DNA of 41,607 nt from positions 1 to 41,607 of IMG/VR virus record IMGVR_UViG_3300043772_000697; one strand, 5' to 3'. The DNA comes from a virus. Shown one piece after another: positions 14,283 to 20,525 of this stretch (the stretch's first letter is position 1; each line of letters opens with the position of its first letter). Position numbers and translations under genes: made by a program. The notes below the pieces were generated by a model. The model made no database searches, had not been told where the DNA came from, and was given only the letters and a program-made list of their open reading frames with translations.

Positions 14283-14511
14283 GACCACCGGAGCAATGCT
14301 GCCGTGGCAATGGCAGGACGAACCGAACCAGAGCCAGCACGGCGAAGGCATCAGCCGGCCGCGGCCCAAGGCGCGCACGAAGGAGTTCCGACTGATCGTG
14401 TATCCCAAGGGTGCCCGCCCTATGACGTGGATCACGCAGGCCGAGACGAAGCGCGCCGCCATCCGCTACGCCGAGGCCCGCTGGCCCGGTGCTGCCGTGG
14501 AGGTGCTGTGA
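14275..14511 (+). CDS. Small hypothetical protein
   Basis: 78 aa. The second half (KEFRLIVYPKGARPMTWITQ, AETKRAAIRYAEARWPGAAV) has the same strand-strand-helix pattern as the preceding 57-aa protein: a short beta hairpin, then a helix that begins 'aeTkraAiryAeaRWP'. The two may be related small folds. No catalytic motif is present. Confidence 0.6.
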   Translation: MAKTTGAMLPWQWQDEPNQSQHGEGISRPRPKARTKEFRLIVYPKGARPMTWITQAETKRAAIRYAEARWPGAAVEVL

Positions 14512-14828
14512 TCCGCGCTGCTCTCGCCGCTGCCCTGCTGCTCGCTGTACCAGCCCAAGCCAGGGAGGTGACGGCCACCGTCTACGACAGCTGGTTTCAC
14601 GGCCGCGCCACCTACTGCGGCGGCACCTACCAGCACTGGGGCGTGTCCGCGGCGCATCCGTGGCTGCCGTGTGGCACGCCGCTGAAAATCAGCCACCAAG
14701 GGCGCCGGCTCACGGTGCGGGTCACAGATCGGTGCGACTGCAGCTCGATCGACCTGAGCGCCGGTGCCGCCCACCGATTGGGAGTGCCGCTTGATGGCAT
14801 TGCAACCGTTCGCATTTCGCACCCATGA
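14508..14828 (+). CDS. Secreted RlpA-like double-psi beta-barrel protein
   Basis: 106 aa from a GTG that overlaps the previous stop (GTGA). Residues 1-18 are a signal peptide (IRAALAAALLLAVPAQA). The rest is an RlpA/expansin-like double-psi barrel: WFHGRATYCGG, AAHPWLPCGTPLKI, LTVRVTDRCDC, SSIDLSAGAAHRLG. The VTDR Asp of RlpA is kept, but the Glu of the RlpA 'TANGE' segment is Gly here, and extra Cys residues probably form disulfides. RlpA proteins are peptidoglycan lytic transglycosylases; this one may bind rather than cut. It acts outside the cytoplasm, odd company for early DNA genes. Confidence 0.8.
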   Translation: MIRAALAAALLLAVPAQAREVTATVYDSWFHGRATYCGGTYQHWGVSAAHPWLPCGTPLKISHQGRRLTVRVTDRCDCSSIDLSAGAAHRLGVPLDGIATVRISHP

Positions 14829-15022
14829 CCGACATGCGCGCGAGAATCAGCCAGCTGATCACCGACAGCGGCACCTACCGCCAGGGCCAGCAGGATGAGC
14901 GCCACCGGCTGGTGAGCATGATCGACATCCGCATCGATCAGCTGCGCACCGTGGCCGGCATCCGTAACCGCGAGCAGCTCTGCGCTGAGCTGCTCTACCT
15001 CCGCCAACACCTAGAACCATGA
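14825..15022 (+). CDS. Small hypothetical helical protein
   Basis: 65 aa, nearly all helical and charged (GQQDERHRLVSMIDIRIDQL, REQLCAELLYLRQHLEP). It starts and ends in ATGA overlaps. No recognised family; the heptad-like Leu pattern suggests a short coiled coil. Confidence 0.55.
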   Translation: MTDMRARISQLITDSGTYRQGQQDERHRLVSMIDIRIDQLRTVAGIRNREQLCAELLYLRQHLEP

Positions 15023-15282
15023 ATTGCGTTCAACTCGACCAGCAGCGCGCCGACATGATGGAAGCCCTCTACGAGCGCAGCGGCCGGACCTGCTGCACCT
15101 ACACCGGCCTGTGGCAGGAGTTCTGCCGCGACATCGCCGCCAACTTCCGCGACGCCGACTATGCCGAGCTGCACGGCAAGGTGTGCCGCGCGATGGATGA
15201 CGCCGAGTCGGTGATGACGCAGAAGCTGGCGCAGCAGGCGATTGCGGTGTGCCGCCAGCAGCTGCTCGGCCGGTGGCGGTGA
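15019..15282 (+). CDS. Small hypothetical protein
   Basis: 87 aa, helical, Cys-containing (SGRTCCTYTGLWQEFCRDIA, CRAMDDAESVMTQKLAQQAI). No family recognised. It begins at an ATGA overlap and ends in a TGATG overlap with the zinc-ribbon gene. Confidence 0.55.
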   Translation: MNCVQLDQQRADMMEALYERSGRTCCTYTGLWQEFCRDIAANFRDADYAELHGKVCRAMDDAESVMTQKLAQQAIAVCRQQLLGRWR

Positions 15283-15512
15283 TGCCCAGCCCGTTCACCG
15301 AGATGAAGTGCCCCGAGTGTGGCGGCCGGTTCCGGTGCGAGAACTCGGAGCGCAGCTATGACGGCCAAGTGCGCCGTCAGCGCCGCAGGTGCTACGACTG
15401 CGGCCACCGTGGGACGGAGTATGCGGTGACGCAGGAGTTCTTCGATGAACTGATCGCCGCGCGTGAGATCGTGACCAAACTGGCCAGCCACTACTGGGAG
15501 CTCACCGAATGA
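15282..15512 (+). CDS. Zinc-ribbon protein (NrdR/Ogr-like N-terminus)
   Basis: 76 aa from ATG 15282 (TGATG). MKCPECGGRFRCENSERSYD and RRQRRRCYDCGHRGTEYAVT form a CPEC...CYDC zinc ribbon with Arg-rich strands, very similar in layout to the NrdR zinc ribbon and to Ogr-type phage activators. A helix follows (EFFDELIAAREIVTKLASHY). Probably a nucleic-acid-binding regulator. It is the second CxxC pair-based protein of the operon. Confidence 0.7.
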   Translation: MPSPFTEMKCPECGGRFRCENSERSYDGQVRRQRRRCYDCGHRGTEYAVTQEFFDELIAAREIVTKLASHYWELTE

Positions 15513-15730
15513 CCGACCCGATCAACCCCAACCACTACAAGCGCGGGCCGGTGGAAGCGATCGACGTGATTGAGGCTGCCATGGCCGATGCGCCGCACAT
15601 GGTGCCGGCCTACCTGCAGGGCCAAGCGCTCAAGTATCTGCTGCGGCTCTGGTGCAAAGGCAACTCGCTCGAGGATGCCAAGAAATGCCGGTGGTACATC
15701 GACCGGCTGATCGGCAAACTGGAGGGATGA
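15509..15730 (+). CDS. DUF3310 protein
   Basis: 73 aa. INPNHYKRGPVEAIDVIEAA, then YLQGQALKYLLRLWCKGN and AKKCRWYIDRLI, is the DUF3310 signature (P-x-HY...ie.Id.i......G...KYi.R...K......Dl.Ka.wYl). The family is widespread in phages, sometimes fused to nucleotide kinases; its biochemical role is not settled. ATGA overlaps on both sides. Confidence 0.9.
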   Translation: MTDPINPNHYKRGPVEAIDVIEAAMADAPHMVPAYLQGQALKYLLRLWCKGNSLEDAKKCRWYIDRLIGKLEG

Positions 15731-15960
15731 TGCAGCTGCCCAGCCTGAACCTGATCGAGCGCCTGGCGCTGTGGATCCTGGTGCGCAGCCACCGCACCAG
15801 CCTGGTGGTGGTGAAGGAGCTGCACTGGCCCGAGGTGTTCGTCGCCGCGGACCAGCGCGATGAGGTCGCCTGCTACGTGACCAGCGGCCAGCAGGATGAG
15901 CCGGCCTCGCACCTGCTCGAGCGGCTCTATCACTCACCGGCCTACGGCGAGTTTGAATGA
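15727..15960 (+). CDS. Small hypothetical protein
   Basis: 77 aa from ATG 15727 (the adjacent ATG 15730 would remove one residue). LIERLALWILVRSHRTSLVV, then EVFVAADQRDEVACYV and a C-terminal acidic stretch. The first segment is moderately hydrophobic but has Arg/His, so an amphipathic helix is likelier than a membrane span. No family recognised. Confidence 0.55.
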   Translation: MMQLPSLNLIERLALWILVRSHRTSLVVVKELHWPEVFVAADQRDEVACYVTSGQQDEPASHLLERLYHSPAYGEFE

Positions 15961-16298
15961 TCAGCCTCCACGCCGGCCGGCTGCTGCTGTTCTGCGATCG
16001 TGCAGACCGGACATGGCACTGTCGGGTGAACCTCGGCCCCAGAGCCGAGCACCAGCTGGAGGCTGATACGGGCACCATCCAACTGCAGGAGGCGCTCCTG
16101 CGCGCTCAGCACATCTACAAGGCCGCGGTGCTGCGGATCCGGCCGGCGAGCTCGCCACGGATGTGTTGGGACTGTTTGCAGTGGGAGCTGTCCCGCAAGG
16201 GCTGCGCGCTGGGTTTCCCTGAGGCTCGCCAAACTGGTGGCAGGTTTGCCGCGCGGTGTGATGTCTTCATCGGAGCCGATCGTCCTGAGCCGCAGTGA
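15957..16298 (+). CDS. Cys-motif protein of unknown function
   Basis: 113 aa. The N-terminal half is plain. The C-terminal half has CWDCLQWELSRKGCALGFPE then GGRFAARCDVF: four Cys in a C-x2-C-x9-C-x17-C pattern with a Trp, likely a small metal-binding module. I recall this 'C.dC..W...rkGC.lgfPE....G..Aa.C..F' pattern from cyanobacterial and phage small proteins. Function unknown. Confidence 0.6.
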   Translation: MISLHAGRLLLFCDRADRTWHCRVNLGPRAEHQLEADTGTIQLQEALLRAQHIYKAAVLRIRPASSPRMCWDCLQWELSRKGCALGFPEARQTGGRFAARCDVFIGADRPEPQ

Positions 16299-16440
16299 CC
16301 GCGGCGCCGGCTACATCGAAACGCTCGAGCCTGATGGGGGTGGGGAGCTCTACTACCGCAGCTGTGCAGGTGGCACCTGCCGCTACAGCTCCGACCTCTG
16401 GCAGGCCGAGATCTACCTAGATCACCTTCTCGCTCGCTGA
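16261..16440 (+). CDS. Small hypothetical protein
   Basis: 59 aa from ATG 16261, overlapping the previous gene by 38 bp in another frame. It is beta-rich (RGAGYIETLEPDGGGELYYR, CAGGTCRYSSDL) with a final helix (WQAEIYLDHLLAR). A later start is not available. No family recognised. Confidence 0.5.
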   Translation: MSSSEPIVLSRSDRGAGYIETLEPDGGGELYYRSCAGGTCRYSSDLWQAEIYLDHLLAR

Positions 16441-16444
16441 CCCT

Positions 16445-16711
16445 ATGGGCTACATCCACAGCACCATGTCCGCAGAGGCCTACTACCTCACGCAGGCCAA
16501 CCGACCAAAGCGTGCCGGAGCTGCCAGCCCTTACCGCGGTGTGTCGCGCTCAAGCAATCCAAAACTGCCGTGGCGCGCTGCCCTGGGCTACCGCGGCCAC
16601 CGCTACTACCTAGGCACCTACGCCACCGAGCTCGAAGCCGCTGAGGCGTACAACCGTGCGGCGCTGCGGATCATCGGAGATCATGCTGTCATCAACGAAA
16701 TCACCGAATGA
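16445..16711 (+). CDS. Stand-alone AP2/ERF-type DNA-binding protein
   Basis: 88 aa (ATG 16466 is an alternative start). SPYRGVSRSSNPKLPWRAAL, GYRGHRYYLGTYATELEAAE, AYNRAALRIIGDHAVIN is a full AP2 domain: YRGV, WRA, LGTyaTe.eAA.AYn.AA, HavIN. In bacteria and phages the domain usually sits at the end of HNH homing endonucleases; here there is no nuclease part, so the gene is either a remnant or a true small regulator. Cyanobacteria and their phages are known carriers. Confidence 0.88.
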   Translation: MGYIHSTMSAEAYYLTQANRPKRAGAASPYRGVSRSSNPKLPWRAALGYRGHRYYLGTYATELEAAEAYNRAALRIIGDHAVINEITE

Positions 16712-16944
16712 CTGACTTCTCCCCTGCCGCGCAAGCTGTCTGGGAAGCTTTCAATGAAGACGAAGCTGGCGTGTTCGTTGACTATGGCGACAAGCTCGCC
16801 GCCGCCCTTCGCGCTGCTGCGGATCGGGTGGTGCCGGAGCACGCCAACCCAGTGGGCGACGAACACGACGATGCACGCCACGATCAGTGGATGCGCATCC
16901 GCGCCACACTCCTTGCCATCGCCGCCGAGCTGGAGGCCCAATGA
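16708..16944 (+). CDS. Small hypothetical acidic protein
   Basis: 78 aa (SPAAQAVWEAFNEDEAGVFV, LAAALRAAADRVVPEHANP, WMRIRATLLAIAAELEAQ). Helical and acidic. The phrase 'LAaALRaaAdrVvpe....' is typical of short phage proteins of unknown role. ATGA overlaps on both sides. Confidence 0.6.
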   Translation: MTDFSPAAQAVWEAFNEDEAGVFVDYGDKLAAALRAAADRVVPEHANPVGDEHDDARHDQWMRIRATLLAIAAELEAQ

Positions 16945-17030
16945 CGCTGCCCCTGCTGTTCGAGCTGCTGGTGGGCTATGCCGTGGCGTGCTGCTTGGCG
17001 CTCTGGCTGGCGTCGAAGATCCTGCCGTGA
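16941..17030 (+). CDS. 29-residue membrane peptide
   Basis: Starts at an ATGA overlap and is almost entirely one hydrophobic span (LLFELLVGYAVACCLALWLA) with a Lys near the C-terminus. It is the last gene of the rightward operon. The size is at the lower limit for a gene; the overlap and the membrane-span character are the only support. Confidence 0.5.
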   Translation: MTLPLLFELLVGYAVACCLALWLASKILP

Positions 17031-17129
17031 TTGGGGTGGGGAGGTGGCCGGTCCTCACGAGGTGCCGGCCTCACCGCAGCCTCCCCGCTGCGGAATGCCC
17101 AGTGACTCCAGAGTCATTGGATCCGAATC
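17031..17129. terminator. Convergent gap with dyads
   Basis: 99 bases between the rightward operon and the leftward HNH gene. They contain an imperfect GC-rich dyad around 17042-17072 (GGTGGCCGG against GCCGGCCTCACC) and a perfect TGACTC-CA-GAGTCA at 17103-17116. There is no T-run, so neither is a classic intrinsic terminator, but the place between convergent genes fits transcription ending here. Confidence 0.35.
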
Positions 17130-17435
17130 TTAGCCCTCCCCTGCAACCCAGCGCGCGATGGCCCACTCGCCCATCGCGGACCAGAACGGCTGGGCTCGAT
17201 ACCAGTCGATCCAGTCCTTGTGGCCCTTCTGGCTGTTGCACATCAGGCAGCAGCTGATCAGGTTCTCCCGCACCGTCAGGCCGCCATGGACCTTGGGCAC
17301 CACGTGATCGAGCGTGGGGCTCCGGCCCAGCGGATCGCCGCAGTAGGCACAGCGGTAGTTCCAGGCCAGGTGGATCTGATCGCGGGCTGACCTGCGGGTG
17401 ACCAGCCGGGTCTCATCAATGTGGTGCCGATCCAC
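17130..17435 (-). CDS. HNH endonuclease
   Basis: About 101 aa. The HNH core is complete: CAYCG, LDHVVPKVHGGLTVRENLI, CCLMCNSQKGHKDW. The frame runs open further up, but upstream codons read as the wrong frame of the next small gene, so I place the start at GTG 17435 (overlapping that gene by 20 bp). HNH proteins of this size either assist terminase in packaging or act as nicking enzymes; this one is far from terminase, between the early and integration genes. Confidence 0.85.
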   Translation of the reverse strand: MDRHHIDETRLVTRRSARDQIHLAWNYRCAYCGDPLGRSPTLDHVVPKVHGGLTVRENLISCCLMCNSQKGHKDWIDWYRAQPFWSAMGEWAIARWVAGEG

Positions 17436-17601
17436 TGAGATCTGCGGGGAGGGTGAACAGCTCGATGGCCAACTCGAGGAGGTCATCCTCTGAGTGGATG
17501 AACTCGGCGATCTTGCTGTAGAGGTCGGCGGGGAGCTGGTCGGGGTCGGTGTCGCTGCGGATGACCACCTTCGCGGTGATCTCGGCGATGTGCGCGCGCA
17601 T
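17416..17601 (-). CDS. Small hypothetical acidic protein
   Basis: 61 aa from ATG 17601 (MRAHIAEITAKVVIRSDTDP, DLYSKIAEFIHSEDDLLELA). Strand then two acidic helices. It precedes and overlaps the HNH gene in another frame. No family recognised. Confidence 0.5.
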   Translation of the reverse strand: MRAHIAEITAKVVIRSDTDPDQLPADLYSKIAEFIHSEDDLLELAIELFTLPADLSGSAPH

Positions 17602-17683
17602 GGGCGTGGCCCCGGCTTGGCCCACGGTAGCGACGGGAACAGAAAGGGCCGGCCCGCGACCGGCCTGGCTTGCGACAAAACCT

Positions 17684-17914
17684 CTACACCTGCGAGGCGA
17701 TGTAGTCGTTCTGGAGCGCCTGAGCGTCGTTTTTCCAGAGCGGCCGCATCATCAACAGTTGCTGGCGTAACAAATAGGTAAGGTTGGCGGCTTCGTTTGC
17801 CGCCTGTTGCGACTGCTCTGAATAAGGCTCGTGAGCGATGCGCAGCAGGTGATGGATCACCCAGCCGTCGAGGCTCTTGATCGCATCGAGCAAGGTCTGG
17901 TCTGCTTCAGTCAT
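17684..17914 (-). CDS. Small hypothetical helical protein
   Basis: 76 aa (DQTLLDAIKSLDGWVIHHLL, ANEAANLTYLLRQQLLMMRP). All-helical, no motif. First gene of the short leftward group 17914-17130, reading away from the 17915-18049 region. An 82-base gap separates it from the next gene. Confidence 0.55.
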   Translation of the reverse strand: MTEADQTLLDAIKSLDGWVIHHLLRIAHEPYSEQSQQAANEAANLTYLLRQQLLMMRPLWKNDAQALQNDYIASQV

Positions 17915-18049
17915 GGAGGCAGTAGCAAGGGACGCTTTCTATTGCCGAGCTGCGCAAGGGTGCGTAAACGATTGTGAACGGGTTGGCCTGAACGGGGGTG
18001 CTCCCCTGCCTGTGGTGTAGGATTCACACATCGACAGCCACCCACTCCG
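17915..18049. promoter_or_regulatory. Divergent control region with 14-bp-spaced repeat
   Basis: 135 bases between leftward (17914) and rightward (18050) genes. TGAACGGG occurs at 17975-17982 and 17989-17996, a direct repeat with 14-bp period that could bind a regulator. For the rightward gene TAGGAT at 18018-18023 is a passable -10, about 27 bases before ATG 18050, but no -35 fits. No convincing leftward promoter. Confidence 0.4.
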
Positions 18050-18262
18050 ATGACCCTCATTCAACAAGCCGCCGACAACGCCTTCGTTCTGACCACCGGC
18101 AAGGGTCGTGAAGTGCAGGTAACCTTCACCAGCTGGGGCACCGTCAATGTCTTGGTTGGCACCGGCACCGGCATGGGCCGCAACTACAACAGCCTGACCG
18201 AAGCGGCCAACGGTTACAAAGCCGCCGACGTGAAGGCCGCTCTGGCGGCTCTGGCGGCATGA
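18050..18262 (+). CDS. Small hypothetical protein
   Basis: 70 aa: beta-rich first part (NAFVLTTGKGREVQVTFTSW, VNVLVGTGTGMGRNYNS) and a C-terminal Ala-rich helix (YKAADVKAALAALAA). No motif identified. It leads a three-gene coupled set (ATGA at 18259 and 18366). Confidence 0.6.
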   Translation: MTLIQQAADNAFVLTTGKGREVQVTFTSWGTVNVLVGTGTGMGRNYNSLTEAANGYKAADVKAALAALAA

Positions 18263-18369
18263 CCCAACTCGACCCCGACTACGACGACATCCCGGAGGAT
18301 CTGCCCGAGGATGACGACGACGACCACCCCAGCCTTACGGCTGCTGAACGCAACCCTTCCCTGAAATGA
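18259..18369 (+). CDS. 36-residue acidic peptide
   Basis: MTQLDPDYDDIPEDLPEDDD then a short polar tail. Extremely acidic, linked to both neighbours by ATGA overlaps. DNA-mimic proteins are acidic, but at 36 residues this is only a loose analogy. Function unknown. Confidence 0.45.
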   Translation: MTQLDPDYDDIPEDLPEDDDDDHPSLTAAERNPSLK

Positions 18370-18551
18370 CCTACGCCATCGAGATCGGCCCTTGGCACGT
18401 CGGGCCGTTTACCACCCACATCGCCGCGCAGCACTTCGCCGAGACCCACGGCCTCGATGACTTCCGCATGATCCAGCTGGATGAACCGGCCGAAGCGCCC
18501 GGCAAGATCCACCGGCTGCGCAGGGCAGCGCTGCAGCCGACGCAGATCTGA
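18366..18551 (+). CDS. Small hypothetical protein
   Basis: 61 aa (IEIGPWHVGPFTTHIAAQHF, GLDDFRMIQLDEPAEAP). Two strands, then a helix. It ends four bases before the first repeat of the attachment region. No family recognised. Confidence 0.5.
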   Translation: MTYAIEIGPWHVGPFTTHIAAQHFAETHGLDDFRMIQLDEPAEAPGKIHRLRRAALQPTQI

Positions 18552-18554
18552 GCG

Positions 18555-18577
18555 CTGCGCGAATAGTGCGCAAATGG
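18555..18577 (+). repeat. Direct repeat, left copy (integrase arm-site candidate)
   Basis: A 23-bp unit that begins CTGCGCGAATAGTGCGC and ends AATGG. The second copy at 18805-18827 differs by one base and lies exactly 250 bp away, on the other side of the tRNA-like core. Likely an arm-type binding site for the integrase or excisionase. Confidence 0.7.
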
Positions 18578-18641
18578 CCTCGGCGAGCTCCTGCAGCTTG
18601 CCGGGGCTGTCTTGCTAACTGATTGAGTTTGCTGCGGTTTT

Positions 18642-18685
18642 TGGTGCCCAGGGGCGGAATCGAACCACCGACACTGCGATTTTCA
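18642..18685 (-). other. attP core candidate: 3' half of a tRNA-Phe gene
   Basis: The minus strand reads from the anticodon loop (CTGAAAA, anticodon GAA) through the variable loop GTGTC and the T arm (GGTGG TTCGATT CCGCC) to the acceptor strand CCTGGGC and encoded ACCA. The 5' half is missing, so it is not a gene; upstream bases do not pair with the anticodon stem. Temperate phages commonly integrate into the 3' end of tRNA genes and carry this half to restore it. The adjacent tyrosine integrase fits. Predicted attB: a host tRNA-Phe(GAA). Confidence 0.85.
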
Positions 18686-18770
18686 GGGGCGCCGGAATCA
18701 TTCACGCCGGTTCACGGAATCTCCCGAAGGTTCTGATTCTTCACGGCTTTTCTGGTTGACCTGTTCACGC

Positions 18771-18813
18771 CCGTTCGCGCAGATTCACCGCCGTTCGCGC
18801 AAATCTGCGCGAA
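18771..18813. repeat. 20-bp-period repeats and inverted repeat before the integrase
   Basis: CCGTTCGCGCA occurs at 18771-18781 and 18791-18801. The second copy forms a perfect dyad, TTCGCGCA (18794-18801) with TGCGCGAA (18806-18813), four-base centre. TGCGCGAAT recurs at 18817. Candidate operator or arm sites 25-65 bases before the integrase ATG. Confidence 0.6.
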
Positions 18814-18827
18814 TAGTGCGCGAATGG
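18805..18827 (+). repeat. Direct repeat, right copy (integrase arm-site candidate)
   Basis: Second copy of the 23-bp unit at 18555-18577, one mismatch (G for A at its 18th base). It contains a tandem 11-mer, TGCGCGAATAG then TGCGCGAATGG, and ends where the integrase Shine-Dalgarno GGAGA begins. Confidence 0.7.
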
Positions 18828-18837
18828 AGAGCCCACG

Positions 18838-19968
18838 ATGAAGCGCGAATGGCAGCCCGATCGGAAGATTTCAGGCCTCGGGTTGATGGTCCTGCCCACC
18901 GGCGTCCGCACCTATTACGTGCGCTACCGCGAGCCCTCCGGCAAGCAGCAGACCCATAAGATCGGCCGGGCCGAGGTGGTCAGCCTGACCATGGCGCGCG
19001 AAGAGGCGATCAAGATCCTCGCCGCTGTCGCCAAGGGCGAGGCGCCGGGCACCGACAAGCAGCTGCTGCGCCAGGGCAAGACCATTCGCGAGCTGTCCGA
19101 AATGGTCACCGAGAAGCACTACGCCACCCGCGTCAGGCCGAGCACCAAGACCGGCTATGCCGTGCTGTGGAAAAACCACATCCTGCCGCGCATCGGCGCC
19201 GAGAAGGTCGCCACGCTGCAGACCATCCAGGTGATCGACATGCTCGAGGAGCTGCCGCGCGGCCAGCAGAATCGCGCGCTGGCGGTGCTGCGCAAGGCGA
19301 TCAATCTGGCCGAGCTCTGGGGCATCCGCGCCAAGGGCACCAACCCGTGCAAGGGCATCCAAGCCAACGGCGAGCGCAAGATCAAGCGCTACCTATCCCG
19401 CGTGGAGCTCGAGCGGCTGCTGGCCGCACTGGATGCGTTCGCCAAGGCCGGCGTGCGGTGGAGGTTCGCGCAGCTGATCCGCCTGCTGCTGCTGACCGGG
19501 TGCCGGGTGCGCGAGATCATGACGGCGCGCTGGGAGTGGCTCGATCAGGATGCAACGATCCTGACGCTGCCCCCCGACGCTCATAAGACCGGCGGCCAGG
19601 ACGATGAGCGCAAGGTGCATCTGCCGCCCGCGGCGAGTCTCATCCTACGAGAGCTGAGACGCAGATCGAACACCGAGTGGATCATCGCCGGCGATGGTGA
19701 CGGCCACCTGATCGGATATTGGTATCTCTGGGACAAGCTGCTCGAGGCGGCCAAGATCAAGAACCTCCGCGTCCACGACCTGCGCCACTCCTATGCGTCC
19801 TATGCCATCACCACCGCGGGCCTGACGCTGCCGCAGGTGGGGGCGCTGCTCGGCCACGCCAGCCCGCAGACCACCGCCCGCTATGCGCACCTGATGGACG
19901 AAGCAGCTGCAGCGATGGCGGCGAAGGTGGCCAGCGCGATCACCCAGCAGAAAGCCCCGGCTGTTTAG
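18838..19968 (+). CDS. int: Tyrosine recombinase integrase
   Basis: 376 aa; ATG 18838 with GGAGA 8-10 bases upstream. Residues 1-65 look like the small arm-binding domain (GLGLMVLPTGVRTYYVRYRE), 80-170 the SAM-like core-binding domain, and 185-376 the catalytic domain: Arg223 (TGCRVREI), Lys250, HDLRH (His313, Arg316), LGHASPQTTARYAHL (His340, Tyr349 nucleophile). It would recombine attP just upstream with a host tRNA-Phe gene. The full active site shows it is probably functional, so the phage should be able to lysogenise, although no CI-like repressor is recognised. Confidence 0.96.
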   Translation: MKREWQPDRKISGLGLMVLPTGVRTYYVRYREPSGKQQTHKIGRAEVVSLTMAREEAIKILAAVAKGEAPGTDKQLLRQGKTIRELSEMVTEKHYATRVRPSTKTGYAVLWKNHILPRIGAEKVATLQTIQVIDMLEELPRGQQNRALAVLRKAINLAELWGIRAKGTNPCKGIQANGERKIKRYLSRVELERLLAALDAFAKAGVRWRFAQLIRLLLLTGCRVREIMTARWEWLDQDATILTLPPDAHKTGGQDDERKVHLPPAASLILRELRRRSNTEWIIAGDGDGHLIGYWYLWDKLLEAAKIKNLRVHDLRHSYASYAITTAGLTLPQVGALLGHASPQTTARYAHLMDEAAAAMAAKVASAITQQKAPAV

Positions 19969-19976
19969 GCCGGGGC
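19954..19976. terminator. GC hairpin overlapping the integrase stop
   Basis: GCCCCGGC (19954-19961) and GCCGGGGC (19969-19976) form a perfect 8-bp stem with a 7-base loop TGTTTAG that contains the integrase stop codon. There is no T-run. It stands between the convergent integrase and dCTP deaminase genes and probably helps end transcription from both sides. Confidence 0.55.
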
Positions 19977-20002
19977 GGTCCACTTCTCGCTCCGGGGTCA
20001 GC

Positions 20003-20518
20003 TTAGCCCTTGCTGGCCGTGACGCCCTCATCGCCGTTGTAGCGGCCAGTGACCGCATAGGAGCGGTGCGGGATGGCCTCCATGCGGTGAAACACCATCT
20101 GGCCAATCTTCATGCCGGGCCAGATCGCGACGGGGTGCATCCTGCGCGCGTTGCTAAGCTCCAGCGTCAGGCGGCTGCCATGCCAGCCAGGATCGCACCA
20201 CCCCGCGAGCAGGTGCTCGAGGCCCTCGCGCGCGCGGCTGGACTTCAGCACGAACTGCGCTGCCACGCTGTCGGGCAGGTTGAAGATCTCGCGCGTCTCC
20301 GCCAGGCAGAACTCGCCGGGCTGCAGCAGGTAGGGATCCTCGGCGGTGTGGCCGTGGATGCCGTGGATCTGCAGCTCAGGGCTGTCGGGCACTTCGATCA
20401 TGATCCGATCGCCCAGCAGCACGTCGATGCTCGCCGGGTTGATCAGCTCCGGATCGAACGGCACCACCATCGCGTGCTTCTTGCACAGGTGGTGGATCTC
20501 GTAGTCGGGGAGAGGCAC
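20003..20518 (-). CDS. dcd: dCTP deaminase (Dcd family)
   Basis: About 171 aa from GTG 20518 (seven bases after the endolysin stop); ATG 20470 would cut off the first helix, and a long upstream extension only reads the endolysin gene out of frame. Motifs: PFDPELINPASIDVLLGD, KSSRAREGLEHLLAGWCDPG, GSRLTLELSN (Glu is the catalytic residue of the family), WPGMKIGQMVF. It deaminates dCTP to dUTP (or on to dUMP if bifunctional) for thymidylate synthesis or to balance nucleotide pools. It is the last gene of the leftward late operon, an odd partner for lysis genes. Confidence 0.9.
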   Translation of the reverse strand: MPLPDYEIHHLCKKHAMVVPFDPELINPASIDVLLGDRIMIEVPDSPELQIHGIHGHTAEDPYLLQPGEFCLAETREIFNLPDSVAAQFVLKSSRAREGLEHLLAGWCDPGWHGSRLTLELSNARRMHPVAIWPGMKIGQMVFHRMEAIPHRSYAVTGRYNGDEGVTASKG

Positions 20519-20525
20519 GCGGTCG

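Larger units (their letters stand above)
18552..18837. other. Attachment/integration region, non-coding
   Basis: 286 bases between the small genes and the integrase. They hold a tRNA-like core (18642-18685), a 23-bp direct repeat either side of it (18555-18577 and 18805-18827), and closely spaced GTTCACGC/GTTCGCGC units from 18700 to 18830. This is the usual make-up of attP: core, arm-type integrase sites and the integrase promoter. Confidence 0.75.

Noticed and set aside
18642-18685. A tRNA-Phe gene
   Set aside because: Only the anticodon loop to CCA is present; D arm, 5' acceptor strand and 5' anticodon stem are missing. It is an attachment core, not a gene.
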